A DNA stretch of 35,213 bases from Chara braunii (lineage: Eukaryota; Streptophyta; Charophyceae; Charales; Characeae), in the NCBI GenBank assembly GCA_003427395.1, contig BFEA01000073.1, forward strand, positions 2,225,775 through 2,260,987, given 5' to 3'. Of this stretch, positions 8,940-20,190 are shown piece by piece (within the stretch, counting starts at the first letter, position 1; the number at the start of each line of letters is the position of its first letter). The notes beneath the pieces were generated by a model. That model saw only the letters and a program-made list of their open reading frames with translations. It was not told where the DNA came from and searched no databases. The translations under genes and the position numbers were made by a program.

Positions 8940-11900
8940 CTTAAACTCTTGTTTTTCACTCATATGCTAGTAGGTAGTGCTCTGATTCTCCTATGGATGA
9001 TCTCATGCTCAACACTTGTGATTGGGGCTACTCAAACNGATGATCTCATGCTCAACACTTGTGATTGGGGCTACTCAAACTCTTGTTTTTCACTCATATG
9101 CTAGTAGGTAGTGCTCCGATTCTTCTATGGATGTTCTCATGCTCAACACTTGTGATTGGGGCTACTCAAACTCTTGCTTTTCATTCACATGCTAGTAGAA
9201 GATCCTCCGATTCTTCCATGGATGATCTCTTGCTCAAATCTTGTGATATAGCCTAGTGTAACTCTTGTATTTCACTCACACAATAGTAGATAGTGCTCCG
9301 ATTCTTCTATGAATAATCTCATGCTCAATGCTTGTGATTTGGACTAGTGTAACTTTTGCACTTCACTCACACACTAGTAGGAGATGTTCCGATTCTTTCA
9401 TGGATGATCTCATGCTCATCACTTGTGATTTGGACTAGTGTAGATCTTGCTTTTCACTCACATGCTAGTAGGAGATCCTTCGATTCTTCCATGGATGATC
9501 TCTTGCTCAAATCTTGTGATATAGCCAAGTGTAACTCTTGCATTTCACTCACACACTAGTAGGAGATATTCCGATTATTCTATGGATGATTTCATATTCA
9601 GTTTTTGTGATTTGGGCTACTTCAACTCTAGCATTTCACTCACATGCTTTGAGGAAATGCTCCGCTTCTTCTATGAACGATCTCATGCTCATTACTTGTG
9701 ATTTGGACTTAGTGTAGATCTTTCTTTTCACTCACATGCTAGTAGGAGATGATCCGATTCTTCCATGGATGATCTCTTGCTCAAATCTTGTGATATAGCC
9801 TCTGTAACTCTTGCATTTCACTCACACACTAGTAGGAGATGTTTCGATTCTTTCATGGATAATCTCATGCTCATTACTTGTGATTTGGACTACTGTAGAT
9901 CTTGCTTTTCACTCACATGCTAGTAGGAGATCCCCCGATTCTTCCATAGATGATCTTTTGCTCAAATCTTGTGATATAGCCTAGTGTAACTCTTGCATTT
10001 CACTCACACATTAGTAGGAGATGTTCCAATTCTTCTATGGATGATCTCATGTTCAATCTTTGTGATTTGGGCTACTTCAACTCTTGCATTTCACTCACAT
10101 GCTAGTAGGAGATGCTCCGCTTCTTCTATGAATGATCTCATGCTCATTACTTGTGATTTGGACTAGTGTAGATCTTGCTTTTCACTCACATCCTTGTAGG
10201 AGATGATCCAATTCTTCCATGGATGATCTTTTGGGCTAATCTTGTGATATAGCCTATAGTGTAACTCTTGCATTTCACTCGCACACTATTAGGGGATGTT
10301 CCGATTCTTCTATGAATGATCTCATGTTCAACCTTTGTGATTTGGGCTACTTCAACTCCTGTATCTCACTCACATGCTAGTAGGAGATCCTCCGATTCTT
10401 TTATGTATGATCTCATGCTCATTACTTCTGATTTGGACTAGTGTAACTCTTGCATTTCACTCACGCACTAGTAGGAGATGTTCCGAGTCTTTCATGAATG
10501 ATCTCATTCTCATTACTTGTGATTTGGACTAGTGTAGACCTTGTTTTTTCACTCACATGCTAGTAGGAGATGCTTCGATTCTTTCATGGATGATCTCATG
10601 CTCATTTACTTGTGATTTGGAGTAGTGTAGATCTTGCTTTTCACTCACATTCTAGTAGGAGATGCTCCGATTCTTTCATGAATGATCTCATGCTCATTAC
10701 TTGCGATTTGGATTAGTGTAGAGCTTGTTTGTCACTCACATGCTAGTAGGAGATGATCCGAGTCTTCCATTGATGATCTCTTGCTCAAATCTTGTGAAAT
10801 AACCTAGTGTAACTCCTGCATTTCACTCACACACTAGTAGGAGATGTTTCGATTCTTCTATGGATGATCTCATATTCAATCTTTGTTATTTGGGTTACTT
10901 CAACTCTTGCATTTCACTCACATGCTAGTAGGAGATGCTCCGCTGCTTCTATGAATGATCTCATGCTCATTACTTGTGATTTGAACTAGTGTAGATCTTG
11001 CTTTTCACTCACATGCTAGTAGGAAATGATCCGATTCTTCCATGGATGATCTCATGCTCAAATCTTGTGATATAGCCTAGTGTAACTGTTGCATGTCACT
11101 CACACACTAGTCTTGAGATGTTCCAATTCTTCTATGGATAATCTTATGTTCAACCTTTGTGAATTGGGTTTCTTCACCTCTTGCATCTCACTCACATGCT
11201 AGTAGGAGATCCTACGATTCTTTCATGTTTGATCTCATGCTTATTACTTGTGATTTAGACTAGTGTAACTCTTGCATTTCACTCACACACTATTAGGAGA
11301 TGTTCCGAGTCTTTTATGAATGATCTCATGCTCATTACTTGTGATTTGGATTCGTGTAGACCTTACTTTTTCACTCACATGCTAGTAGGAGATGCTTCGA
11401 TTCTTTCATGGATGATCTCATGCTCATTACTTGTGATTTGGAATAGTGTGGATCTTGTTTTTCACTCACGTGCTAGTAGGAGATGCTCCGATTCTTTTGT
11501 GGATGATCTCATGCTCAATTACTTGTGACTTGGACTAGTGTAGATCTTGCCTTTCACTCACACGCTAGTAGGAGATCCTCCGATGCATGAGCTCTTGCTC
11601 AAATCTTGTGATATAGCCTAGTGTAACTCTTGCCTTTCACTCACATGCTAGTAGGAGATGCTCCGATTCTTTCATGGATGATCTCAAACTCATTACTTGT
11701 GAGTTGGACTAGTGTAGATCTTCCTTCTCACTCACATGCTAGTAGGAGATGCTCCGATTCTTTCATGGATGACCTCATGTTCAATCTGTGTGATTTGGGC
11801 TACGTCAACTCTTGCATTTCACTCACATACTAATAGGAGATGCTCTGCCTCCCCTATAAATGATCTCATGCTCATTATTTGCGATTTGGGTTATTTCAAG

Positions 11901-12010
11901 TCTTGCTTTTCACTGCCATGCTAGTAGATGATGCTCCGATGTCTCAAGGGATGATCTCATGCTAAACACTTGTAACTTGGCCTAATGTAAGTCTTGATTT
12001 TTACCCATAT
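8940..12010 (+). repeat. 91-bp tandem satellite, about 33 copies
   Basis: The landmark CACTCACATGCTAGTAGG recurs with exact 91-bp spacing, for example 9091, 9182, 9273, 9364, 9455 and 9546. The unit also carries GATGCTCCGATTCTTCCATG, GATGATCTCATGCTCA and GTGATTTGGACTAGTGTAG. Units vary as types, such as GTGATATAGCC versus GTGATTTGGAC, and these alternate, which hints at a higher-order unit. The single N at 9038 falls where the phase breaks (134 bp instead of 91), so a join or gap in the assembly is likely there. Short ORFs here are repeat frames. Confidence 0.95.
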
Positions 12011-12199
12011 GCCAGTAGGGAATACTCTGAATTTTCCATAAGTGATTTCGTGGTCAAGACTTGTGTTTTGGGGCTAGTCTAGCTTGTGCCTTCCACTCAC
12101 ATGGTAGACGATGACATTCCGTTTCAAACTTGGTTGCATGCATAAGCCATGGGCATGTGTTTGAGCAAGTCTCACTCGCATACATGGCTCAACTCTCAC
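12011..12199 (+). repeat. Transition zone between the 91-bp and 92-bp satellites
   Basis: Diverged units here keep pieces of the 91-bp unit (CACTCACATGGTAG, GATGACATTCCG) and already carry CATGGGCATGTGT and CACATGATGATGTTCC of the 92-bp unit. The zone reads as gradual change from one satellite to the other and not as a sharp junction. Confidence 0.6.
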
Positions 12200-13975
12200 A
12201 TGATGATGTTCCAGTTCTTACTTAGTTCATCTTTCCTCCATGTGCATGTGTCCTTCACTAGTTCAAGTATCTTATTGTCAAGTTCATGTATGTTGTGGTG
12301 TGCCGGTTCCTACTCAGTTGATATTTCCTCCATGTGCATGTGTACTTCACTGTTTCAAGTATCTCATTGTCAAGTTCATGTACGTTGTGATGTTCCAGTT
12401 CCTACTTAGTTGATCTTTCCTCCATATGCATGTGTCCTTCACTAGTTCAAGTATCTCATTGTCAAGTTCACGTATGTTGTGATGTTCCGGTTCATACTTA
12501 GTTGATCTTTCCTCCATGTGCATGTGTCCTCCACTAGTTCAAGTATCTCATTGCCAAGTTCATGTATGTTGTGATGTTCCGGTTCCTACTCAGTTGATAT
12601 TTCCTCCATGTGCATGTGTCCTTCACTAGTTCAAGTATCTCATTGTCAAGTTCATGTATGTTGTGATGTGCCGGTTCCTACTCAGTTGATCTTTCCTCCA
12701 TGTGCATGTGTCTTTCACTAGTTCAAGTATCTCATTGTCAAGTTCATATGTGTTTGTGATATTTCGGTTCATACTTAGCTGATCTCTCCTCTATGTGCAT
12801 GTGTCGTTCACTAGTCTAGCTTCTCATTGTCAAGTTCATGTATGTTTGTGATGTTCCGGTTCATACTTAGTTGATCTTTCGTTCGTGTGCATATGTCTTT
12901 CACGAGTTCTAGCTTCTCATTGTCAAGTTCATATATGTTGTGATGTTCCGGTTCTTACTTAGTTGATCTTTCCTCTATGTGCATGTGTCCTTCACTAGTT
13001 CAAGTATCTCATTGTCAAGTTCATGTATGTTGCGATGTTCCGATTCCTACTTAGTTGATCTTTCCTCCATGTGCATGTGTCCTTCACTAGTTCATGTTTC
13101 TCGTTGTCAAGTTTATATATGTCGTGATGGTCCGGTTCGTACTTAGTTGATCTTTCCTCCATGTGCATGTGTCCTTCACTAGTTCAAGTATCTCATTGTC
13201 AAGTTCATGTATGTTGTGATGTTCCGGTTCATACTTAGTTGATCTTTCCTCCGTGTGCATAGGTCCTTCACTAGTTCAAGTATCCCATTGCCAAGTTCAT
13301 GTATGTTGTGATGTTCCAGTTTCTCCTTAGCTGATGTTTCCTCCATGTGCATGTGTCTTCCACGAGTTCTAGCTTCTCAATGTCAAGTTCATATGTGTTG
13401 TGATGACTCCGGTTCATACTTAGTTGATATTTCCTTCATATGCATATGTCTTTCACTAGTTCTAGCTTCTCATTGTCAAGTTCATTTATGTTGTGATGTT
13501 CTGGTTCATACTTAGCTGATCTCTCCTATATGTGTATGTGTCGTTCACTAGTTTAGCCTCTCATTGTCAAGTTCATGTATGTTGTGATGTTGCAGTTTAT
13601 ACTTTGTTGATCTCTCCTCTATGTGCATGTGTCTCTAACTGGTCTAGCTTCTCATTGTTAAGTTCAGGTGTGTTTGTGATGTTCCGGTTAATACTTAGTT
13701 GATCTTTCCTCCATGGGCATGTGCCGTTCACTAGTTCAATCTTCTCATTATCAATTTCGTGTGCGTTGTGATATTCTGGTTCATACTTAGTGGGTCTCTC
13801 CCGTATGTGCAGGTGCTTTTTAGCTAGTTCTAGCTTCTCATTGTTGAGTTCATGTGTGTTGTACTGTTCCGGTCGTACTTAGTTGCTCCTTCTGACATGT
13901 GCATGTGCTTTTCAATCTCTCATTGTCAAATTCATGTGTGTTGTAGTATTCCGGTTCATGCTTAGTTGATCCTTC
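12200..13975 (+). repeat. 92-bp tandem satellite, about 19 copies
   Basis: GATGTTCCGGTTC recurs at 12481, 12573, 12665, 12758, 12850 and 12942, giving 92-93 bp spacing. The unit includes TTAGTTGATCTTTCCTCC, ATGTGCATGTGTCCTTCAC, TAGTTCAAGTATCTCATTG and TCAAGTTCATGTATGTTGT. Later copies (13500-13975) are more diverged. Aligned to the 91-bp unit it shares GATG-TCCG-TTC, TGATCT, ACTAGT, ATCT and TTCA in the same order. Confidence 0.95.
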
Positions 13976-14049
13976 ACTATGGGATGGGTGACCGACATTT
14001 GGCTGCTACTACGGGGTGATGGTTTGATTAGGATTAGAAATATCTTCTT

Positions 14050-14052
<3 letters not shown>

Positions 14053-14135
<83 letters not shown>
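14053..14135. repeat. (CT)n microsatellite
   Basis: About 40 uninterrupted CT dinucleotides, flanked by further pyrimidine-rich DNA to about 14190. ORFs on both strands here are poly Ser-Leu or Arg-Glu artefacts. Confidence 0.98.
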
Positions 14136-14137
<2 letters not shown>

Positions 14138-16965
14138 GCTCTTTCCCTCCTTCTCCTTGCCCCCTCTCTCCCTTCTCCTCACTTGGCATATGACTGACCC
14201 TTCTCCCCTTACTTGTTACATTGCCAGGGTGTGAACGGTAAAAAGAGATTAACCTCACTTGGTGGACAAAGAGGGCAAGGGGAGAGTAACCGGCCCCTTG
14301 TGCCACCAAGAAGGCAAAGGAAATGACGTTTGGAAAAGTGGGAAAGGGGCGGAATACGGAGAAAGTATAAGTTGAAGCAAGGTCAGTTTAACTCGACCAT
14401 TTCCCCGACTGCATAACTATGACAAGAGGATGGGCTGATTGAGCAAAGAAAGGGAATAAAAAGCAGCCAAAGAGTATGAAAAAGATAGGTATGTGGGAAG
14501 GGTTATGTGTTGACCCCCAACGGGGGATTGTATGGATCTTTGCTTTGTGTGGGATTGTGCAGGTAAGTGAGGCTAAAGATGCCTTGAGCGGGATAGGGAC
14601 GGGAGGAACCGGGCATCGAAAGGAAAAGGGAAGAGCGGCAAAGGGGCTACGGGACCCTTAGCATAAAACCAACCCATGAAAATGACCTTTGCGTTTGAGA
14701 CTTGGAGTGTAAATGAGAAAATTGAGTGCTATCTTACCAAGGGAAATGTGAAGTTGTGTGTGCATGCATGTAAAGGCCCCGAAAAGACTAAGGGGCCTAC
14801 GTCAATAGAGTTGAATGAGAAGTATGAGAACCGATGGGTGCGTAGAGGCGAGGGGGAGGACGGCTTCGCCGCACCCCGATGACGCCGGAGGATCACGATA
14901 CTTAAGGAAATTATGCGCGGCCTAAGGATGACGCTTAGCCTGCGCACAAGAGAAGAGAAACACTCAAAGAGCCCTTGGACTGCCTGTGTATTGGAAGGAG
15001 CAATTGCCTGAGAACATAACTAAGAAAAAAAAAAAAATCAACGTTGACCGAATGACCAGCGAGACTGTCACCCGGCGTGAGGGCTGAGCTACACCCCCAA
15101 TGTCAAAGCTCTCTCGCGCGATGGGCCACCCCCATCCATCTCAAAGCATTAGGTGGGGGTGACCTCGGGATGAATGACCCGCGCCCTGAGCATGAGCATT
15201 GGCAGGCCGAGCCAACTGGGACCCGCAGTGGGATCGACTAAGGCTCGAAAGTCTACCGGGGTTTGACCTTACAAAAATGATCGAGGTGACGGGCATGGGT
15301 TAAACTGACCCTTGCGATTCCGACGGGGGCGCATGACGCATCGATGTGTACACAACCCAAGATAAAGAAAATTGACTTCTGTTTGCTTTTTCCCTTGTGA
15401 GAATCAGATTTGAGAGTGGTTGGGCGCATGGCATGACCAGGCCTGGAGGTATAACATGCATGCTAGGCACTTGATTAACCATCCCTTTGTGGAATGGCTC
15501 TAGCCCTCCTTCGTCCGGTGTTGGTGTTCACCAGTCCGAGGAAGCCTTGGGCAAGTCGCAGGTCGCCCCTTCCTCTTCGTATGAAAGAAGGGCTCCGGTT
15601 ACCTGGCAGGCAGTTGGTGCTTCGGCTTCGGCCGGGGTCCAATAAAAATCCCGCGGCGGAGTGATCCGACTGAATGGGTGTCCTTCTCTCCTCTTTTTTG
15701 AGCCCAGCGGGCTCATGCACTTCACACTTTCAAATGCTTGAAGGAACAAATATGAACACAATGGGTATCAAGAAAAAACAATCCCACCCTATGAAAGGAC
15801 AGATAAGTGAAGAGAAAGGGAATGAAGGGAGTTGCTAGACCCCAAGGAAAACTAGCTCACCCTTGAAGACTCTCACGAGAAGGAACCAATCACTGTGTAT
15901 GAAGGTAGGGAGAATGACACTCATGGTCCTGAGAGAAAATTATGAGCTATGGGTAGGAAGCGCTGGGTGCACCAAGGGAAAAACACTTGTACTCTATGTG
16001 TCCCACTAGGGACTTGTGTTTGCATGAGGGGATTTGAGCGTCCTCCCTTTCGGAAGGAAGGGATGGGTCTGCACCGGCCGGTGCGGGTTGCGAAACGTCG
16101 CTCTCTTTTGAGGTTGTCGGGTGTTCGTGTGTGGAGGTCAGGCCATCGAGCTGTCGGACATGAGTTTGTCACGTCGGTTGATTAGTAGCATTCTCGTCCG
16201 GGCGGTCATGAGCTTGGCTCGATGATCTTGCCCGGGCGGGGTGCGAAACGTCTCCTCAGGCGGGGCTTAGCCTGTTGGCTGGCGGGGGGAGTCCCACTGC
16301 ATACAGACAAGGAAGGAACCTCGAAGACGATTAGTAGCTTCTCGTAGCACGGTTTGAGAAAGGCTGATTCTTGTCGGACCGATGGAAGTAAATGCCCGGA
16401 CGGCTGACTTTTGTCCCTGTGTTTAGGCACACGGGGTAACCCTCGGTGTCGGTATGGATGTGCAAAAAGAAAGGGCCAACGCCTTGCCGAAGCTGGGTAC
16501 CGCGCTCGCGACGGTTGAGCTGCGCTTGAGGTATGGGATAACTCTGCCGATAGTACCAGCGGAGAGACCATATTGGGAAAAGGTCGGTGAGGAGATGACC
16601 GACCCATATGTGAGATTGCCTGATTTTTTTGTGTTCCCTCTCTGTAAAGATTGAGTGAGCTTGGATTGTTGGACGGGGCGTATTTCTAAGTCTATTCCCC
16701 CTCCCACCTAAGTCTACACGAGTGAGAGATGATCGGAAGGAAGGAGGATAGAGGTCAGTTGGAATGGAACCAAGAGAAAGAATGTGAGGAAATGGATGGC
16801 CGACTGAGGGTATTATGGGAAGGTGGTACTTAGGAATGAGGAGGTAAATTAGGGAGACCTTGATGAGGGGTCTGAAATAATTCTCATCTAGGACGAGGGT
16901 TGACCTGACCAGAAGGACCGTTTGGTACTCTCTTATGAAAACAGGGGTCGGGTGTTGGAAACAAG
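14136..16965. other. Non-coding stretch before the gene array; small palindromes only
   Basis: No ORF longer than about 80 codons looks like protein except shadows. A 66-codon plus-strand frame at 16454-16654 is the only slightly protein-like one and I cannot identify it. Small structures are GAGCCCAGCGGGCTC at 15700-15714 just after a T-run, and the perfect 14-bp palindrome GCACCGGCCGGTGC at 16071-16084. Two GTGCGAAACGTC or TTGCGAAACGTC blocks (16088 and 16240 region) hint at an internal repeat. A 5' LTR of copy A would be expected somewhere here, but I see no direct-repeat partner or tRNA primer site. Confidence 0.4.
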
Positions 16966-17801
16966 ATGGCGCGGTGGTTGTCTTCCCCGATCTATACCAG
17001 CGGTTCGGAAATGCCGGTAGATGTAAGGGATGGGGTATCGGTCGTCCTCCCTGAAGATGGGACGTGGGCAGATCTTGAGCCAGCATATCAAACCGTAATG
17101 CTGGAAGGGGAGGACGCGTTCCTGTGGATAGAGACGGTATGGGCTAATGTCAACTTGACAAGGTTGTCGCCGAGTTTAATGGATTTGGAGTTTCGAGGGA
17201 CAGTGGAAGCCCGGGGGTGGGTCCACTTGTCAAAAGATAGGGAAAATGCTATGGTCATAGACTTGGCACTCGGGAATACGCCGGACGAGTTGTTTAGGAA
17301 GGCAGAAGCGGAGGTTGTATGGGTTGCGTGTCAGCGGAGGGAAATGGAAATGGAAAGGGTAGATGTGTGGGTGGAACTTGGGGATAGGGGAAGCGTGAGG
17401 CGACTCGTCAGAACCATGTGATGTGTACTGCCTCCCTTTCTGGTGGATACAGTCTTCGGAACCCGAAGCAGGCTAGTACGGATATGCCAGTCCATGACGA
17501 ACTCGGACTATACCAGTGCGCTAGGCAAGATTTCTTTCGGTAGTCAGTAGAGATGGGGCCGTTTGAAGGGAATTGGGCGGAGGAGCTAGCTGAGATGCTA
17601 AACTACCTTAGCGTAGACAATGTCCTTATCCCTAGCTCCGTGCATTGGGGGATAGTCTATAGAAATGTGACAATAGGGGATACATTTTTGGAAGAGGTGA
17701 GGGAGTTGTTCTACAACGAAGAGGACGACTTCAGTGATGAGGACGAAGATGATGAAATGGAGGACTGGACTTCTAAGGGGGGGTGGGGTGACTTAACCTA
17801 G
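16966..17801 (+). pseudogene. Array gene 1 (copy A): unknown paralogous family, frameshifted
   Basis: First member of a tandem family of unknown function. Frame 1 runs from ATG 16966 through a TGA at 17419. The C-terminal half continues in frame 3 from about 17525 to the TAG at 17799, so one indel lies near 17510, and a further TAG sits just before the GPFEGNWAEEL block. N-half landmarks are EDAFLWIETVW and RGWVHLSKDRENAMVIDLAL. C-half landmarks are PPFLVDTVF, NSDYTSALGK, MGPFEGNWAEEL and an acidic tail, EEDDFSDEDEDDEMED, which the paralogs lack. Full length would be about 278 codons, like genes 2, 3 and X. No signal peptide, membrane segment or known domain is evident. Gene 2 follows after about 40 bp, same strand. 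Confidence 0.65.
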
Positions 17802-17840
17802 GGGGAACGGGTGGCCTGGTATTGTGCAGTTAGGGGAAAA

Positions 17841-18596
17841 ATGATTAGAGAGGAAATGATGATGGAATACACCTTCAAGGGATGGGAACCAAGGCGGTTC
17901 AGAGGAGGAATAGAAATGCCTATATCAGCAGAAAACGAGTGGAGGGGGACCACGTGCGATTGGGTTGGGTTTGAGGTTGCCCGGGAGTTATCATATGTAT
18001 GGATAGAGCGGATTTGGAACCCGGTAAGGGAAGAGGAAGGTTGGGATGAGATAGCGGAAGGCAAAGTGGAATCGGTCGGGATGGTCATCCTTTCCGAAGA
18101 CGGGTGGCGCCTATTCTGCACTATGTTAGCAATGGGACAGGATCCTATGTAGCTTCTAGGGGATGCAGAGGCACAAACCCAAAAAGAAGGCAAGAGGTTC
18201 GTCAACGAGGGATGAGACGAAGTTAGTAGCATAGTCGTGATGGGTGGATGGAAGGAACTCAAGCCTCCCAGCCTACGAACAACGGCGTGGGTGCCCGAGT
18301 TTTTGGTCGACTGGTTTGGGGGTTTCAAGCACATCGTAGACGTGGCTGACTCCATGAACGAACTACACATAGAGTGTGTCTGACTGACTGAAGAATTATA
18401 TAGGATCTCCTTAAAATATGGACCCTTCTACGGAGATAAAGTCGGGGAAGTCCTCACCGTCCTGAGGATAGGCAAGTATGACCGCCTAGACGTAAAAAAA
18501 GGGACTTGGGACGCCATAGTTAGCTGGGAGGCGGCGGCAGCTCCATCCTACGTAGATGATGTCTTTAAACTGTTCGAGGTACTGTGGTTCGACTAA
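17841..18596 (+). pseudogene. Array gene 2 (copy A): unknown paralogous family, three in-frame stops
   Basis: One frame runs from ATG 17841 to TAA 18594, with TAG at 18150, TGA at 18213 and TGA at 18381. Copy B (34396-35011) has TGG (Trp) at the first two places, so these stops are G-to-A changes. The third is also a stop in B (TAG), which suggests an ancestral Trp lost twice, or an old break. Landmarks are WVGFEVARELSYVWIERIW, EEEGWDEI, GKVESVG, LSEDGWRLF, AMGQDPM, then VADSM, YGPFYGD, EVLTVLR and PSYVDDVFKLFEVLWFD. About 251 codons. The most conserved part is EGWDEI-EGKVESVG. Function unknown; no catalytic motif is recognised. Confidence 0.7.
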
Positions 18597-18864
18597 AGGG
18601 ATCAGGAAATCGGACGTCGTGGGGAAGTTGGAGTATGGAGGACGCATGTAAACTAGGGTGTAACATAAGAAGAGGGGGGGGGGCATGTACGTTAGCTTAG
18701 CAGGTCATGAGAGGGGATTGAAATAAGGGAAGGTACCCGGCCTTTGTGGACACGGATGTAGGTCGCATGACAAAAAAGAGGAAAGGGGATATAAGCGGGA
18801 AAGAAAACAGTAGGTAGATGGGCGGTTGCTGAAGAACGGACCGTAATCCTTTTTATGTGAAACT

Positions 18865-19680
18865 ATGCAGGAAATTACCGAAACAGCAATGACGGCAAGA
18901 CGTGCGCGGATGGAACGCCAACCCCGGTACCTCGGACCACCCTGGAATAACGGCGGGAGATGGGAAGTGTCCCTTCCGTCAAATTCCAACTTTCGGGGAT
19001 TCGACGTGGAATGGCGGGCCGCGACTCTAGGGAGAGACAGCGCCTTCATGTTGGTGGAATGTCAGTGGACGGGGATGAGACTCAACCGGGGGTCTGGGGA
19101 TGACCTGTTTTCCAATTTAGAGGTAACCGGGGTCCTGTACCTACCCGGGACTGACTGACACTTGCTGGGGATAGGAATAGCGCAAGGCCACGAGCTGGCT
19201 CCAGTCTTTCGGAGAGCGGTCCGGGTGTTGACGCGGATAGGATAATCAGTCAGGGGTAGGAGAAACGTGGACTTACTCACCAGGGTGGAAATGGGAGGTT
19301 GGAGGGAATTCAGGGCACCGACCACACCGCTGAGGTGTCGGGTCCCCCGATTCATGATAGACCTCATTTTCGGGAGCCTCGCAAGGGCGCAGGGGCTGGC
19401 AGACTCGGTGATAATCTGGGTAGACCACTTCCCCTACCAGACCATCGGAATGTTCTATGACGTTGTTGTGGAACATGGGCCGTTCTGGGGAAACAGGGCC
19501 CATGAATTACCGGAAGTTATCCATTTTCTGATATTTGGGTTGCCACGGCTAGCCTGGGCGGAATACGAACACATAATCCAGAGGGAAATCGAAATAGGAG
19601 AGAGTTATCTAGGAGGGGTGACTCAACTATTCGAGGAGCCTACTGAACCGGAAGGGCCGCGAGGACGAGAATGGGACTAA
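18865..19680 (+). pseudogene. Array gene 3 (copy A): unknown paralogous family, two in-frame stops
   Basis: One frame runs from ATG 18865 to TAA 19678, with TGA at 19156 (TGG in copy B) and TAA at 19243 (CAA in copy B). Both differences fit C-to-T or G-to-A decay of Trp and Gln codons. Landmarks are FRGFDVEW, DSAFMLVECQWTGMR, the block after the TGA LLGIGIAQGHELAPVF, TPLRCRVPRFMIDLIFGSL, VEHGPFWGNRAHELPEV and REIEIGESYLGGVTQLFEEP. The product would be 271 residues. It is the member closest to gag. Similarity to genes 1, 2 and X follows one skeleton: an aromatic/E-x-x-W block, an L-x-x-DGW-like block, P-x-F-(I/L)-x-D, GPF-x-GN, and SY-x-x-x-x-x-LFE. Confidence 0.72.
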
Positions 19681-20190
19681 CACACGGGGGCGGGCTAATA
19701 GGGCAAATTAAGTATAATCTGCTACGGAAATAAGAAGGGACCTCGGACCCGGACGATCAAAACCCGCTAGAGAACAAAAAGGGGAGGATAGACTCCTAAT
19801 GGTTGCCATGACCCTGGAGGACGAAAAGGGAAATACAGCTCGGGAAAACTTTCCCTAGTAGGACGCCTAACAAGGACTCCTACGCGCCGGCCCGACGGAA
19901 CAGGGGCACTCTAAACGAGCTTGTCATGAAGGGAACTAAGCCGTGTCCCTTAGCTCGGTAGGGCGGCAGGGCCGGCCACGGCTCCTTCTTAAGGGAGCAA
20001 TTGGGGAACGGAAATAGGGAGAAGGCTACTATCCGGATAAAAATAAGCCAACGAAATTGGAACCTATGGAACCTAAATGCCTCGTGCTGCGTATGTCCTG
20101 GGGAATCCTTTGGTTTATGCAGAACTAGGTAGAATGGCAATGGAGAATGAGATGGATAATCGTAGGAGCGAAGGAGGGTCAGGGTTAGGA
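19681..20190 (+). other. Spacer between array and gag, with a relic of a small ORF
   Basis: About 400 bp without an intact gene. Around 19926-20035 the plus strand aligns loosely with the small copy-B ORF at 31962-32171. Its ARG-TAG-GG part at 19959 corresponds to VRWRSG, again a Trp codon turned to TAG. From about 20099 the sequence matches the start of copy-B gag (NPLVYAELGRM here, NPLVYADLGKM in B). Confidence 0.45.

Noticed and set aside
8581-8970. Leu-rich 129-codon frame suggesting a membrane protein
   Set aside because: The hydrophobic run is only the CTT microsatellite read in one frame.
8940-13975. CRISPR-like array
   Set aside because: Whole 91-92 bp units repeat without unique spacers, and the context is eukaryotic satellite DNA.
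13979-14309. Ser-Leu and Arg-Glu repeat proteins on either strand
   Set aside because: Produced by the (CT)n tract.
14136-16965. 5' LTR of copy A
   Set aside because: No second copy exists at the other end because the element is cut by the inversion, and no primer-binding site was recognised.
16331-17086. 251-codon minus-strand frame
   Set aside because: It lies antisense to array gene 1 and its upstream spacer, has no recognisable motif, and its Pro/Arg/Ser-rich wording is that of a shadow frame.
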